Assembly (NCBI GenBank): GCA_947453945.1
Contig: CANGJB010000023.1
Coordinates: 1 to 44,390 of the forward strand
DNA length: 44,390 bases
Reading direction: 5' to 3'
From: Sphingomonadaceae bacterium
GTDB taxonomy: Bacteria > Pseudomonadota > Alphaproteobacteria > Sphingomonadales > Sphingomonadaceae
Shown here: positions 1 through 9,441 of the stretch, piece by piece
Layout of the letters: each line of letters opens with the position of its first letter
How positions within the stretch are numbered: the first letter of the stretch is position 1
Program-made: the position numbers and the translations under genes
Notes under the pieces: model-generated
What the model was told of the DNA's origin: nothing
Database searches by the model: none
Seen by the model: only the letters and a program-made list of their open reading frames with translations

Positions 1-1
1 A

Positions 2-379
2 AAGGGCGCCTATCGCCTCGTCGGCGCCAGCGCGCCGCGCAAGGTCGTGCTGATGGCGAGCGGTTCGGAAGTGGCGATTGCGGCGGACGTGGCCAAGGCG
101 CTTGAGGCGCAGGGCATTGGTGCGGACGTAGTTTCGGTGCCCTGCTGGGAACTGTTCGACGAGCAGGATGCAGCCTACCGTGCTGATCTTCTGCCGGCAG
201 ACGCGCTCAAGGTTTCCATCGAAGCCGGGGTGACGCTGGGCTGGCAGAAGTATGTCGGCGGTGGCATTACCATTGGTATCGACAGCTTCGGGGCTTCGGC
301 ACCGGCTGACAAGCTTTACGACCACTTCGGCCTGACCGCCGAAAAGATCCTGCCGCGCGTTCTGGAGCGGCTTTCCTGA
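2..379 (+). CDS. tkt: Transketolase, C-terminal part (5' truncated by window edge)
   Basis: The reading frame is open from base 2 and ends at the TGA at 377-379, so about 125 C-terminal residues of a ~660-residue enzyme are present. The sequence reads through a transketolase C-domain: a strand-helix start around LMASGSEVAIAADVAKAL, then VVSVPCWELFDEQD, then the YVGGGITIGIDSFGASAPADKL block followed by FGLT. Transketolase moves two-carbon ketol units between pentose-phosphate and glycolytic sugars, using thiamine diphosphate; the cofactor-binding residues lie in the missing part. The next gene, gap, begins 27 bp downstream on the same strand, so this is probably the first visible gene of a central-carbon operon. 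Confidence 0.93.
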   Translation, partial: KGAYRLVGASAPRKVVLMASGSEVAIAADVAKALEAQGIGADVVSVPCWELFDEQDAAYRADLLPADALKVSIEAGVTLGWQKYVGGGITIGIDSFGASAPADKLYDHFGLTAEKILPRVLERLS

Positions 380-405
380 CCGACTGACTTTATTGGAGAT
401 TGGAC

Positions 406-1413
406 ATGGCGACCAAAGTTGCGATCAACGGGTTCGGGCGCATCGGGCGCAATGTGGCACGCGCTATTCTGGAGCGGCCTGACTGCGGGCTGGAGCTGGT
501 TTCGATCAACGACCTCGCCAGCGCCAAGGCCAATGCCCTGCTGTTCAAGCGCGACAGCGTGCACGGCGCGTTTTCGGGCACGGTTGAAGTGGACGGCACG
601 GACCTGGTCATCAACGGCAAGCGCATCCACGTGACCGCCGAGCGCGATCCTGCAAACCTGCCGCACGGTGCGCAGGGGATCGACATCGTGCTGGAATGCA
701 CCGGCTTCTTCACCGACCGCGCAAGCTGCGAGAAGCACATTGCGGCAGGCGCCAAGCGCGTGCTGATCTCGGCTCCCGGCAAGAACGTGGACCTCACCGT
801 TGTTTACGGCGTGAACCACGAGAAGCTGACGGCCGAGCACACGATCGTCTCGAATGCTTCGTGCACCACCAACTGCCTTGCGCCGTTTGCCAAGGTGCTG
901 AATGATGCCATCGGCATCGAGCATGGGCTGATGACCACCATCCACGCCTATACCAACGACCAGAAGATCCTCGACCAGATCCACGAGGATCCGCGCCGTG
1001 CCCGCGCTGCTGCGATGAGCATGATTCCCACCACCACGGGCGCAGCGCGTGCGGTAGGCGAGGTTCTGCCCGAACTGAAGGGCAAGCTCGACGGTTCAGC
1101 GATCCGCGTGCCCACCCCGAACGTTTCGGTGGTCGACCTGACTTTCGTGCCCAAGCGCGCGACGAGCAAGGATGAAGTCAACGCGCTGCTCAAGGCTGCA
1201 GCCGAGGGCCCGATGAAGGGCGTTCTGGGCTTCAGCGACGAGCCGCTTGTCTCGATCGACTACAATCACGATTCGCACTCTTCGACCATCGACAGCCTTG
1301 AGACTTCGGTCATCGACGGCACGCTGGTGCGGGTCCTTTCGTGGTACGATAACGAGTGGGGCTTCTCGAACCGCATGGTCGATACCGCCGGCGTGATGGC
1401 CGGCCTGCTCTGA
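406..1413 (+). CDS. gap: Glyceraldehyde-3-phosphate dehydrogenase (type I)
   Basis: This 335-residue cytosolic enzyme oxidises glyceraldehyde-3-phosphate to 1,3-bisphosphoglycerate. The Rossmann motif NGFGRIGR is at residues 8-15. The catalytic cysteine is C153 in [12 protein letters not shown], and the C-terminal block [13 protein letters not shown] is intact. The INDL segment at residues 34-37, with Asp at 36, fits an NAD-preferring enzyme. I chose ATG 406 because GGAG at 395-398 sits 7 bp upstream; an in-frame TTG at 400 is too close to that site. The enzyme acts between the transketolase and phosphoglycerate kinase products encoded on either side. Length and motifs are normal for the family. 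Confidence 0.97.
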   Translation: MATKVAINGFGRIGRNVARAILERPDCGLELVSINDLASAKANALLFKRDSVHGAFSGTVEVDGTDLVINGKRIHVTAERDPANLPHGAQGIDIVLECTGFFTDRASCEKHIAAGAKRVLISAPGKNVDLTVVYGVNHEKLTAEHTIVSNASCTTNCLAPFAKVLNDAIGIEHGLMTTIHAYTNDQKILDQIHEDPRRARAAAMSMIPTTTGAARAVGEVLPELKGKLDGSAIRVPTPNVSVVDLTFVPKRATSKDEVNALLKAAAEGPMKGVLGFSDEPLVSIDYNHDSHSSTIDSLETSVIDGTLVRVLSWYDNEWGFSNRMVDTAGVMAGLL

Positions 1414-1427
1414 AATCCTTCTCTAAG

Positions 1428-1904
1428 ATGACAGCCATGGACGCGGGACGGCTTGACGGCATTGCCCGGCACAAGGTGTCCCGCGGGCCCATGGAGACGC
1501 TGGATCAGGCGCTTGTTACGCCGGACAGCGGGCTGGAAGGCGATTGCCGGGGGCCTGTTCCCGCGGGCAAGAAGGGCAACCGCCAGATTACGGTGATCGA
1601 GGCGGAAAGCTGGACGCTGGCTATGACAGAGTTGGGCGGTCCTGATGGACTGGCCTGGTCCGACCGGCGCGTGAACCTGCTCGTTTCGGGCGTGCGCCTG
1701 CCGCGCGAGGCGGGCAAGATCATCGCCATTGGCAAGGGCCTGCGCATCGAGGTGCGCTGTGAATGCGATCCATGCAGCCGCATGGACGCGCTGCGCCCGG
1801 GTCTGCGCGCCGCGCTGACGCCTGACTGGCGCGGCGGCATCTGCGGACGGGTTATCAGCGAGGGCGAGATTGCCCTGGGTGACGAAGTGAGGATTGAATC
1901 ATGA
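1428..1904 (+). CDS. MOSC-domain protein
   Basis: This is a 158-residue protein of the MOSC (MOCO sulfurase C-terminal) family. The MOSC pattern is visible: GLEGDCRG near residue 34, [11 protein letters not shown], the [11 protein letters not shown] block, then [20 protein letters not shown] with the cysteine that MOSC proteins use to carry sulfur, and the closing [19 protein letters not shown]. Relatives handle sulfur for molybdenum-cofactor enzymes or bind metal-sulfur groups, but the substrate here is unknown. The gene starts 14 bp after gap and its stop overlaps the pgk start (ATGA at 1901-1904), so it is translationally coupled to glycolytic genes. ATG 1428 was chosen because an upstream extension would run back into gap. 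Confidence 0.85.
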   Translation: MTAMDAGRLDGIARHKVSRGPMETLDQALVTPDSGLEGDCRGPVPAGKKGNRQITVIEAESWTLAMTELGGPDGLAWSDRRVNLLVSGVRLPREAGKIIAIGKGLRIEVRCECDPCSRMDALRPGLRAALTPDWRGGICGRVISEGEIALGDEVRIES

Positions 1905-3100
1905 CCGCCTTCAAGACGCTGGATGATATCGGTGATGTGCGCGGCAAGGTCGTGCTGGTGCGCGTGGACCTCAACCTGCCGATGCAGGACGGCGCGGTAA
2001 CGGATGACACCCGCGTGCAGGCCGCCAAGCCGACAATCCTTGAACTGGCTGACAAGGGCGCCAAGGTGCTGCTGTTGGCGCACTTCGGCCGGCCCAAGGG
2101 CGAGCGCGTGTCCACCCAGTCATTGAGCATGGTGATCGGCGCCGTTGAGAAAGTGCTGGGGCGCGAGGTCATGTTCGTTTCCGAGATCGCCGGTCCGGTG
2201 GTGAAGCAGGTTGTCGGTATCCTGCCCGAAGGCGGGATCGCCTGCCTTGAGAACACCCGGTTCTGGAAGGGCGAGGAAAGGAACGACCCCGAGCTCGTGA
2301 AGGCGATTGCCGCGAACGCCGATATCTATGTGAACGACGCCTTTTCCGCCGCGCACCGCGCCCATGCGACAACCGAAGGATTGGCGCATGTGCTGCCGGC
2401 TTATGCGGGCCGTTCGATGCAGGCCGAGCTTGAAGCGCTGGGCAAAGCGCTCGATCACCCAGAGCATCCGGTGGCTGCCGTGGTTGGCGGGGCCAAGGTT
2501 TCCTCGAAGCTCGATGTGCTGAAGCACCTTGTCGGCAAGGTTGATCATCTGATCATCGGCGGGGGCATGGCAAACACGTTTCTCGCCGCGCGCGGGGTCG
2601 ATGTGGGCAAATCGCTGTGCGAACATGATCTGGCCGCAACGGCAGAGGCGATCCTTGATGCAGCGGACGCTTCGGGCTGCACGGTGCATCTGCCTTACGA
2701 CGTCGTGGTATCGAAGGAATTCGCGGCCAATCCGCCCAGTTTGCGCACTTGCAATGTGCACGAAGTGGCCGCTGACGAGATGATCCTCGATGTGGGCCCG
2801 GCGGCGACCGAGGCGCTGGCCGATGTGCTCAAGGTCTGCAAGACGCTGGTGTGGAACGGGCCGATGGGCGCGTTTGAAACTCCGCCGTTCGATACCGCGA
2901 CCGTGGCGCTGGCGCGCACCGCAGCGGCCTTGACGCGCGAGGGGTCGCTGGTTTCAGTGGCCGGCGGCGGCGATACCGTCGCGGCGCTGAGCCATGCAGG
3001 CGTGGCGCAAGATTTCACCTATGTGTCGACCGCAGGCGGCGCTTTCCTGGAATGGATGGAAGGCCGCGTGCTGCCGGGCGTGGCCGCGCTCAATCGGTAA
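1901..3100 (+). CDS. pgk: Phosphoglycerate kinase
   Basis: This 399-residue enzyme transfers phosphate from 1,3-bisphosphoglycerate to ADP in the cytosol. Recognisable family blocks are [14 protein letters not shown] near residue 19, HFGRPKG (substrate-binding Arg), [39 protein letters not shown] and the nucleotide-binding end GGGDTVAAL followed by [15 protein letters not shown]. Length is standard. The start overlaps the stop of the MOSC gene. The stop is followed by about 100 bp before the aldolase gene, which may hold an internal promoter. Confidence 0.97.
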   Translation: MTAFKTLDDIGDVRGKVVLVRVDLNLPMQDGAVTDDTRVQAAKPTILELADKGAKVLLLAHFGRPKGERVSTQSLSMVIGAVEKVLGREVMFVSEIAGPVVKQVVGILPEGGIACLENTRFWKGEERNDPELVKAIAANADIYVNDAFSAAHRAHATTEGLAHVLPAYAGRSMQAELEALGKALDHPEHPVAAVVGGAKVSSKLDVLKHLVGKVDHLIIGGGMANTFLAARGVDVGKSLCEHDLAATAEAILDAADASGCTVHLPYDVVVSKEFAANPPSLRTCNVHEVAADEMILDVGPAATEALADVLKVCKTLVWNGPMGAFETPPFDTATVALARTAAALTREGSLVSVAGGGDTVAALSHAGVAQDFTYVSTAGGAFLEWMEGRVLPGVAALNR

Positions 3101-3202
3101 CTGTCCCGTTTTTATCGCGTGAGGCCGAGCTGCTATATTGCAGTGCGGCAAGACTCGCTTTATGGGCCGCGCATACGAATGCGCCAGCAAAAGGGACGAG
3201 CC

Positions 3203-4099
3203 ATGAACTACGCCGAAATGAAGTCCAAGATCGCTGCGGGCCAAGGCTTTATCGCGGCCCTGGACCAGAGCGGCGGTTCGACCCCCAAGGCGCTCAAGGG
3301 TTACGGCGTTGAGGAAGACGCGTGGAGCTCGGACGAGGAAATGTTCGGCCTGATCCACGACATGCGTGCGCGCATCATCCGTTCGGATGCCTTCACCGGC
3401 GAGAAAGTTATCGGCGCGATCCTGTTTGAACGCACGATGGACGGCGATGTTGACGGCATGCCCGTGCCTGCCGCGCTGATCAGCAAGGGCGTGGTGCCGT
3501 TCATCAAGATCGACAAGGGGCTCGAGGACGAGGCCAATGGCGTGCAGCTGATGAAGCCAATGCCGACGCTGGACGAGCTGCTGATGCGTTCGAAGACGCT
3601 GGGCGTGTTTGGCACCAAGGAGCGCTCGGTGATCAATTCGGCGAACCGCGCTGGCATTGCTGCCGTGGTTGCGCAGCAGTTCGAGATCGGCCGTCAGGTG
3701 CTTTCACACGGCATGATGCCGATCATCGAGCCTGAAGTGAACATCAAGAGCGAGACGCGCGCCGAGTGCGATGCGATCCTGCTGGAAGAGATTCTGAAGG
3801 CGCTGGACGCGCTCGCCGAGGGCGAGGAAGTCATGCTCAAGCTTTCGCTTCCGGTCGTGCCCGGCACGTTCGATCCGCTGGTCGCGCATCCGCGCGTGCT
3901 GCGCGTTGTGGCGCTTTCGGGTGGGTTCAAGCGGCCCGAGGCCTGCGTCCACCTGGCGAAGAACAACGGCATCATCGCCAGCTTCAGCCGCGCGCTGCTG
4001 GATGACTTGCGCGCGCACATGAGCGACGACGAGTTCGACGCTTCGCTGGGCGGCGCGATCCACGAGATCCACCATGGCTCGACGGTGAAGACGGCCTGA
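3203..4099 (+). CDS. fba: Fructose-bisphosphate aldolase, class I
   Basis: This 298-residue aldolase cleaves fructose-1,6-bisphosphate to dihydroxyacetone phosphate and glyceraldehyde-3-phosphate through a lysine Schiff base. The N-terminus IAALDQSGGSTPKALKGYG, the ILFERTMDG block, VPFIKIDKG, the EPEVNIKS strand and the lysine of VMLKLSLPVVPG all match the metal-independent class I family, not the zinc class II enzymes. The start ATG 3203 follows AAGGGACG; the frame continues upstream but without family similarity. The enzyme completes a tkt-gap-pgk-aldolase run for lower glycolysis and the pentose phosphate pathway. Confidence 0.95.
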   Translation: MNYAEMKSKIAAGQGFIAALDQSGGSTPKALKGYGVEEDAWSSDEEMFGLIHDMRARIIRSDAFTGEKVIGAILFERTMDGDVDGMPVPAALISKGVVPFIKIDKGLEDEANGVQLMKPMPTLDELLMRSKTLGVFGTKERSVINSANRAGIAAVVAQQFEIGRQVLSHGMMPIIEPEVNIKSETRAECDAILLEEILKALDALAEGEEVMLKLSLPVVPGTFDPLVAHPRVLRVVALSGGFKRPEACVHLAKNNGIIASFSRALLDDLRAHMSDDEFDASLGGAIHEIHHGSTVKTA

Positions 4100-4140
4100 G
4101 GCCGTTTGCGCTGACGCGCGAGGCTCGCTAGGGGCGGGGA

Positions 4141-4776
4141 ATGTCTGAACCTGCCTGCCAGCTCTATCTGATCTCGCCGCTCGATATGGGCGGCGTGTTT
4201 CCCGACCGGCTTGCCCGCGCGCTTGATGCGGGGCCGGTCGCGGCATTCCAGTTCCGCGTGAAGGACATGGACGAGCACGAGGCGGCGCGGCTTGCCGAGC
4301 CGCTGTTGCGCATCTGCGCCGACCGCGAGGTGGCCTTCATCGTCAATGATTCGATCAGTCTGGCCAAACGGCTCGGGGCGGACGGCGTGCATCTGGGGCA
4401 GGATGACGGCACGGTTGCCGATGCGCGCGCGCGGCTTGGCAAGACTGCGCAGATTGGCGTTACCTGCCACGCCAGCCGCCATCTGGCGATGGAAGCGGGC
4501 GAGGCGGGGGCGGACTATGTCGCCTTCGGAGCGTTTTTCCCGAGCTCGACCAAGGATACCCGGCATGTGGCAGAGACTGAGCTGCTGCAGTGGTGGTCGC
4601 GGCTGTTCGAGCTGCCCTGCGTGGCAATCGGCGGGATCACGGCAGAGAACTGCGCGCCGCTGGTGGCAGCGGGCGCGGATTTTCTCGCGGTAAGCCACGC
4701 GGTGTGGGGCGGAAACGAGGCGGACGGCGTGCAGGCGCTGACGGCGGCTATCAACAAGGCGCTGGCTGAGCGCTGA
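4141..4776 (+). CDS. thiE: Thiamine phosphate synthase
   Basis: This 211-residue TIM-barrel enzyme joins the thiazole and pyrimidine halves of thiamine. The ThiE signature is clear: FIVNDSISLAKRLGADGVHLGQ with DDG, then IGVTCHASRH, the YVAFGAFFPSSTKD phosphate-binding loop, and CVAIGGITAENCAPLVAAGADFLAV. It lies 41 bp downstream of the aldolase gene on the same strand with no room for a TPP riboswitch. It therefore probably shares the glycolytic transcript; transketolase at the head of the cluster is itself a thiamine-diphosphate enzyme. Confidence 0.9.
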   Translation: MSEPACQLYLISPLDMGGVFPDRLARALDAGPVAAFQFRVKDMDEHEAARLAEPLLRICADREVAFIVNDSISLAKRLGADGVHLGQDDGTVADARARLGKTAQIGVTCHASRHLAMEAGEAGADYVAFGAFFPSSTKDTRHVAETELLQWWSRLFELPCVAIGGITAENCAPLVAAGADFLAVSHAVWGGNEADGVQALTAAINKALAER

Positions 4777-4781
4777 GCGGC

Positions 4782-5189
4782 TTAGTCTGCGGCGGTTTCC
4801 GGACCGCTCGCGAAATCATCGCGCACCGCGCCTGCACGCACGCAGCGCAAGGGTTCGCGCTTGCCGTCAGGCCCGAGCCTGACCAGCATGGACGCGCCGA
4901 CCTTGACGAACCGGCGCCCGGCAAAGGGGCCCGAGGTCATGGTGAACTTGGTCCCTAGCAGCAGATAAGAGCCGCGCTGACCCGCCACAACATAGCTGGA
5001 ATCGGGCACGATATTGAAGTTGTCAGCCGCTTGCGGGGTGGGCGGGGTGGTTGCGTCGCCCGGGAGTTCGCACGTCCAGCGGCCCTGGCTCACTGTCGAC
5101 ATTGTCCCGCCGGGCGCGGCCAGTGCAGGCGGGGCCAACACGGACGGGGCAGCAAGCAAGAGCAGGGCGGCGGCGGCTGTGCGGATCAT
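4782..5189 (-). CDS. Secreted protein of unknown function
   Basis: This 135-residue protein has a clear signal peptide: positive start MIRTAAAALLLLAAPSVL, then a likely cleavage after PPALA near residue 24. The mature part contains GRWTCELPGD, FNIVPDSSYVV, GSYLLLGTKFTMTSGPFAGRRFVKVG and CVRAG; two cysteines could form a disulfide. I do not recognise the family. The frame is open further upstream, but ATG 5189 is preferred because it begins exactly at the signal sequence. The gene converges with thiE and diverges from efp. Confidence 0.7.
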   Translation of the reverse strand: MIRTAAAALLLLAAPSVLAPPALAAPGGTMSTVSQGRWTCELPGDATTPPTPQAADNFNIVPDSSYVVAGQRGSYLLLGTKFTMTSGPFAGRRFVKVGASMLVRLGPDGKREPLRCVRAGAVRDDFASGPETAAD

Positions 5190-5306
5190 GACACAGGCGC
5201 TAGCATGCGACGGCGGCTTGAAGCAATCGCCGCTTGGCGCTAAGGGCCGCGCTCTTGCACCTGCCGGTGCTTCCCAATTCCTCCATTCACTGGGGCTCTT
5301 TCCATC

Positions 5307-5870
5307 ATGAAGATCAGCGGCGTGGACATCCGTCCGGGCAATATCCTGGAATACGAAAAGGGCATCTGGAAGGTTGCCAAGACCCAGCACACCCAGCCCG
5401 GCAAGGGCGGCGCGTTCATGCAGGTCGAGATGAAGAACCTGATCGATGGCCGCAAGACCAACGTGCGCTTCCGCAGCGCCGATACGGTCGAGCGCGTGCG
5501 CCTCGATACCAAGGACTTCCAGTTCCTGTACAAGGAAGGCGACGACCTGATCTTCATGGACGTGGAAAACTACGACCAGATCACGCTGCCGGCCGACCTC
5601 CTCGGCGAAGCCGTGGCCTTCCTGGCCGACGGCATGACCGTGCTGCTCGAAATGTGGGAAGAGCGCCCGATTTCGGTGCAGCTGCCCGAACAGGTGGAAG
5701 CCACCATCGTCGAGGCCGATGCCGTGGTGAAGGGGCAGACTGCCTCGTCCAGCTTCAAGCCCGCAATTCTCGACAACGGCGTGCGCGTGATGGTGCCGCC
5801 GTTCATCGCCAGCGGAACGCGGATTGTCGTCGACGTCTACGAGCGTACGTACGTCGGCAAGGTGGGCTGA
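5307..5870 (+). CDS. efp: Translation elongation factor P
   Basis: This 187-residue EF-P relieves ribosome stalling at polyproline stretches by acting near the peptidyl-tRNA. It starts [19 protein letters not shown] and has the domain I loop [11 protein letters not shown], whose central lysine is the residue modified in many bacteria. [15 protein letters not shown] follows, and the C-terminal OB domain ends in [25 protein letters not shown]. No modification enzyme gene is visible in this window. The inositol-phosphatase-family gene starts 6 bp downstream, so the two are likely co-transcribed. Confidence 0.97.
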   Translation: MKISGVDIRPGNILEYEKGIWKVAKTQHTQPGKGGAFMQVEMKNLIDGRKTNVRFRSADTVERVRLDTKDFQFLYKEGDDLIFMDVENYDQITLPADLLGEAVAFLADGMTVLLEMWEERPISVQLPEQVEATIVEADAVVKGQTASSSFKPAILDNGVRVMVPPFIASGTRIVVDVYERTYVGKVG

Positions 5871-5876
5871 TCTATC

Positions 5877-6716
5877 ATGTCAGCAATTTCCGGCTTGATG
5901 CGGGTTATGGAGAAGGCGGCCCGCAAGGCCGGCCAGCGCCTGCGCCGTGATTTCGGCGAGGTCGAGCACCTCCAGGTGAGCCGCAAGGGGCCGGCGGACT
6001 TCGTTTCGAAGGCCGATCAGGCGGCCGAGCGCACGCTGTGGGACGAACTGCGCGCGGCGCGTCCGGGCTGGGGCTTCGAACTGGAAGAAGGCGGCACGAT
6101 CGAAGGCGAGCCGGGCAAGCCGCGCTTCATCATCGATCCGCTCGATGGCACCAGCAACTTCCTCCACGGCATTCCGCACTTCGCGATTTCGATTGCGGTG
6201 CAGGAGCCGGCGCTGGACGGCAAGGGGCCGGATGGTTCGGGCTGGGGCGAGGTGACCGCCGGGATCGTGTATCAGCCGGTCACCGACGAAAGCTTCTGGG
6301 CAGAAAAGGCGCGCGGTGCGTGGCTGCAGGACAGGCGCCTGCGTGTTTCGGCGCGGCGCTATCTCGATGAAGCGCTCATCGCCACCGGCATTCCCTTTTC
6401 GGGGCGCGGCGACATGGGCGAGTGGACGCGGATTTATCATGAGCTGGGCCCGCGCGTAGCGGGAATCCGGCGCAACGGTTCGGCCGCGCTGGATCTGGCG
6501 TGGGTGGCGGCAGGCCGCTTCGACGGTTACTGGGAAAGCGCGCTCAAGCCTTGGGATACGGCGGCAGGCTGCTTGCTGGTGCGCGAAGCGGGCGGGTTCG
6601 TTTCCGATTATCGCGGCCGTTCTCAGCCGATCTGCGCCGATACCTTGCTGGCCGGAAACGATGCGCTGCATTCCAAGCTTCACAAGCTGGTTGTCGGCGC
6701 GATCAAGACGGCTTGA
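5877..6716 (+). CDS. suhB: Inositol monophosphatase family protein (SuhB-like)
   Basis: This 279-residue magnesium-dependent phosphatase has the metal-binding motif IDPLDGTSNFLHG near residue 87 and the second aspartate motif KPWDTAAGCLLVREAGG near residue 223. The FELEEGG segment near residue 65 supplies the first acidic ligand. In bacteria these enzymes hydrolyse inositol phosphates or related sugar phosphates, and the E. coli SuhB also binds the transcription machinery. Which role applies here cannot be read from the sequence. It follows efp by 6 bp and ends about 35 bp before tRNA-Leu. Confidence 0.88.
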   Translation: MSAISGLMRVMEKAARKAGQRLRRDFGEVEHLQVSRKGPADFVSKADQAAERTLWDELRAARPGWGFELEEGGTIEGEPGKPRFIIDPLDGTSNFLHGIPHFAISIAVQEPALDGKGPDGSGWGEVTAGIVYQPVTDESFWAEKARGAWLQDRRLRVSARRYLDEALIATGIPFSGRGDMGEWTRIYHELGPRVAGIRRNGSAALDLAWVAAGRFDGYWESALKPWDTAAGCLLVREAGGFVSDYRGRSQPICADTLLAGNDALHSKLHKLVVGAIKTA

Positions 6717-6750
6717 TGGCTTGAGCCGGGGCGGTTAAACCCCGCGCAGT

Positions 6751-6834
6751 GCCCCTGTGGTGGAATGGTAGACGCGACCGACTCAAAATCGGTTATCGAG
6801 AGATGTGCCAGTTCGAGTCTGGCCAGGGGCACCA
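6751..6834 (+). tRNA. tRNA-Leu (anticodon CAA)
   Basis: The acceptor arms GCCCCTG (6751-6757) and CAGGGGC (6824-6830) pair fully. The anticodon loop CTCAAAA sits between ACCGA and TCGGT, giving anticodon CAA, which reads UUG. The T arm GCCAG-TTCGAGT-CTGGC is intact and an extra variable region is present, as expected for tRNA-Leu. The terminal CCA is encoded at 6832-6834. It lies between the inositol phosphatase family gene and radA, all on the plus strand. Confidence 0.95.
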
Positions 6835-6900
6835 CTTTCCTTCAATTTGAGCGTGTGGCGGGGCTTGTGTTCCCGCTATGTTCGCGTTAGGCCTTGCATC

Positions 6901-8268
6901 ATGGCCAAACCGAAGCGCCGATATGTCTGCCAGGCTTGCGGCGGGGTTTCGCCCCGCTGGCAGGGGCAGTGCCCCGATTGCGGGGAATGGAGCACCTTGC
7001 AGGAGGATGCGCCGGAGACGATTTTCTCCTCCAAGCATGATCTTTCAAGCGGCGGGAGGGCGGTGGCCTTCGTTGCGCTCGATCAGCCGGTAAAGCTGCC
7101 TGAGCGGCGCAAGACTGGCCTTGCCGAATTTGACCGCGCGCTGGGCGGCGGGCTGGTGCCGGGATCGGCGATCCTGATGGGCGGCGATCCGGGAATCGGC
7201 AAATCCACCCTGCTGCTTCAGGCGGCGGCGCAGGTCGCGGCGGCAGGCGGCGATGCGGTTTATATCAGCGGTGAGGAAGCGGCGGACCAGGTGCGGCTGC
7301 GGGCCGACCGGCTCGGGCTGGGCCGGGCGCCGATCCGGCTCGCGGCGGCGACTTCGGTGCGCGATATTCTTACCACGCTGAACACGATGGACCCGCCCGC
7401 GCTGGTGGTGATCGATTCGATCCAGACGATGTATTCCGACCAGATCGAAGGCGCGCCGGGAACGGTAAGCCAGGTGCGCGGCTGCGCGTTCGAGTTGATC
7501 CGCTATGCCAAGGCGAGCGGCGCGGCGCTGGTGCTGGTGGGGCACGTGACCAAGGACGGCACGATCGCGGGGCCGCGCGTGCTGGAACACATGGTCGATG
7601 TGGTGATGAGCTTTGAAGGTGAGCGTAGCCACCAGTACCGCATCCTGCGCGCGCTGAAGAACCGCTTCGGCGCGGTGGACGAGATCGGCGTTTTCGCGAT
7701 GGCGGGCGCGGGGCTGGAGGAAGTGGGCAACCCTTCGCTGCTGTTCCTTTCCGGGCGCGAGAACCCGGTGCCGGGGAGCGCGGTGTTTCCCGCACTGGAA
7801 GGCACGCGGCCGGTGCTGGTCGAGATTCAGGCCCTGACCGTGCGGCTGCAAAGCGGGGCGACTCCGCGCCGCGCGGTAGTGGGCTGGGACAGCGGGCGGC
7901 TTGCGATGCTGCTGGCGGTGCTGGAGGCGCGCTGCGGGCTCAATTTTTCGAGCGCCGAAGTTTATCTGAATGTCGCTGGCGGATACCGGCTGACTGATCC
8001 GGCAGCGGATCTGGCGGTGGCTGCGGCGCTGATCTCGGCGCTGTCTGACCGTCCGCTTTCGGGCGGTTCGGCGTGGTTTGGGGAGATTTCGCTGGCCGGA
8101 GAAGTGCGGCCCGTGGCGCATTCCTCGATCCGCTTGCGCGAGGCAGCGAAGCTGGGGTTTGACAAGGCGCATGGGCCTGCCGGTACGCAGGAGAAAGTTC
8201 CGGGGATCGCCTATGCGCCGATCACCTTACTGCCAAACCTGGTTGACCGGGTGATGGGCGGCTCGTAG
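6901..8268 (+). CDS. radA: DNA repair protein RadA/Sms
   Basis: This 455-residue RecA-like ATPase promotes branch migration during recombinational repair. It begins with a four-cysteine zinc finger (CQACGG and CPDCG near residues 9-26), then Walker A GGDPGIGKSTLL near residue 98, the RadA-specific KNRFG motif in ALKNRFGAVDEIG, and a C-terminal Lon-protease-like domain that includes the AADLAVAAALISAL block. ATG 6901 begins at the conserved MAKPKRRYVCQACG start. Length is typical. cvpA follows 11 bp downstream. Confidence 0.96.
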   Translation: MAKPKRRYVCQACGGVSPRWQGQCPDCGEWSTLQEDAPETIFSSKHDLSSGGRAVAFVALDQPVKLPERRKTGLAEFDRALGGGLVPGSAILMGGDPGIGKSTLLLQAAAQVAAAGGDAVYISGEEAADQVRLRADRLGLGRAPIRLAAATSVRDILTTLNTMDPPALVVIDSIQTMYSDQIEGAPGTVSQVRGCAFELIRYAKASGAALVLVGHVTKDGTIAGPRVLEHMVDVVMSFEGERSHQYRILRALKNRFGAVDEIGVFAMAGAGLEEVGNPSLLFLSGRENPVPGSAVFPALEGTRPVLVEIQALTVRLQSGATPRRAVVGWDSGRLAMLLAVLEARCGLNFSSAEVYLNVAGGYRLTDPAADLAVAAALISALSDRPLSGGSAWFGEISLAGEVRPVAHSSIRLREAAKLGFDKAHGPAGTQEKVPGIAYAPITLLPNLVDRVMGGS

Positions 8269-8279
8269 ATTCCATTGCG

Positions 8280-8903
8280 ATGACCGGCTTCGATTATGTT
8301 GTTTTCCTGATCGTTGCGGTATGCGCGGTCGGCGGGTTCTTTCGCGGCTTTGTCGAGGAAGTGCTCTCGCTACTGGCGTGGTGCGTCGGGCTTTTTGCCG
8401 TGCGCTATGGGCATGAGCCGCTGACGCTGCTGCTGGCGCCCTACCTCAAGAACGAAACCGGCGCCGGGGTGCTTGCTTTCGCGATCCTCACCATCGTGCC
8501 CTATTTTGCCGCGCGAATGGTGGCGTCCTCGCTCGGCAGCGCAAGCCGCAGTTCGGTGCTGGGGCCGATAGACCGGGTGCTGGGCTTCGGGTTCGGGGCG
8601 ATCAAGGGCTTCGTGATCATGGTCCTGGGCTTTTCGCTGCTGGTGTTCGGGTATGACATTGTCTGGGGGCCGGACGGGCGGCCGACCTGGATCACAGCCG
8701 CGCGGACGTATCCGTTCCTTAACGCCGCGAGCGAGGAGTTGATGACGATCATCGACTATCGCCGCGAGGAAGCCGCCAAGGCAGCCAAGAAGGCGGAAAC
8801 CGACAAGGACAGCGAGCTTGAGACTGCGGCAAGGAACGCAGCGAAGAAGGCGGCGCGGCGCGAAGTGCAGCGGCGGCTGAGCAAGGCGGCTGAGGGCCAA
8901 TGA
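8280..8903 (+). CDS. cvpA: CvpA family membrane protein
   Basis: This 207-residue inner-membrane protein has four hydrophobic segments in its first 130 residues (YVVFLIVAVCAVGGFFRGF, the ALLAWCVGLFAVRYG region, ILTIVPYFAARMV and IKGFVIMVLGFSLLVFG). The early GFFRGFVEEVLS stretch is characteristic of the CvpA/colicin V production family. The C-terminal 60 residues are charged, rich in Lys, Glu and Ala, and probably cytoplasmic. In E. coli CvpA is linked to colicin V export and envelope stress; its role here is unknown. Its stop overlaps the next start (ATGA at 8900-8903). Confidence 0.85.
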   Translation: MTGFDYVVFLIVAVCAVGGFFRGFVEEVLSLLAWCVGLFAVRYGHEPLTLLLAPYLKNETGAGVLAFAILTIVPYFAARMVASSLGSASRSSVLGPIDRVLGFGFGAIKGFVIMVLGFSLLVFGYDIVWGPDGRPTWITAARTYPFLNAASEELMTIIDYRREEAAKAAKKAETDKDSELETAARNAAKKAARREVQRRLSKAAEGQ

Positions 8904-9319
8904 CCGCGCCCGCCCGCACGCTCTACACCCCGGCGATACTGGAAGCGGCGACCGCGCTGGCAGACTATGCCTGGGACGAGAGCTTGCCTTTGAAGGGCGA
9001 TGCGCGCTCGCGGCGGTGCGGGAGCACGCTGGCGCTGGGGCTGGCCACGGACGGCAAGGGGCGGATCACGGGGCTGGGTCTGCGCACCCACGCCTGTGCC
9101 ATCGGGCAGGCGGCGGCCTATGCCTTTGCTGGTGCGGCGAAGGGGAAAGACCGCAGCGAGATTGCCTCGGCGCGGGCGGCCTTGGCCGATTGGCTATCGG
9201 GAACAGGCGCGATGCCCGATTGGCCGGGGATTGCGCTGGTCGAACCGGCGCTGGACTATCCGGCGCGGCATGATGCCATCCTGTTGGCTTGGGACGCCGC
9301 GCTCGCCGCGCTTTCCTGA
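8900..9319 (+). CDS. Iron-sulfur scaffold-like (NifU/IscU N-domain) protein
   Basis: This 139-residue protein resembles the IscU/NifU_N fold: a first cysteine in SRRCGSTLALGL near residue 40, a second in LRTHACAIGQAAAYAF near residue 66, and a later helix-rich part with ADWLSGTG. Classical scaffolds use three cysteines; I see only two in conserved positions, as in divergent alphaproteobacterial members. It may deliver or hold an Fe-S cluster, but no isc or suf genes are nearby. The gene is translationally coupled to cvpA. Confidence 0.65.
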   Translation: MTAPARTLYTPAILEAATALADYAWDESLPLKGDARSRRCGSTLALGLATDGKGRITGLGLRTHACAIGQAAAYAFAGAAKGKDRSEIASARAALADWLSGTGAMPDWPGIALVEPALDYPARHDAILLAWDAALAALS

Positions 9320-9441
9320 GGGTTGCGAGAGGTTTGCAACCGCCCTTTCCCACCGGCCCCGGCTTCGCTACAGCCGAATGCTGAAGGTAAAAGTCCGGAC
9401 GGCTTCAAGGTTGCCGGCAAGGGGATGGGAACAACTTGGGC

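Noticed and set aside
4100..4140. TPP riboswitch before thiE
   Set aside because: Only 41 bp separate thiE from the aldolase gene and no TPP riboswitch core is recognisable.
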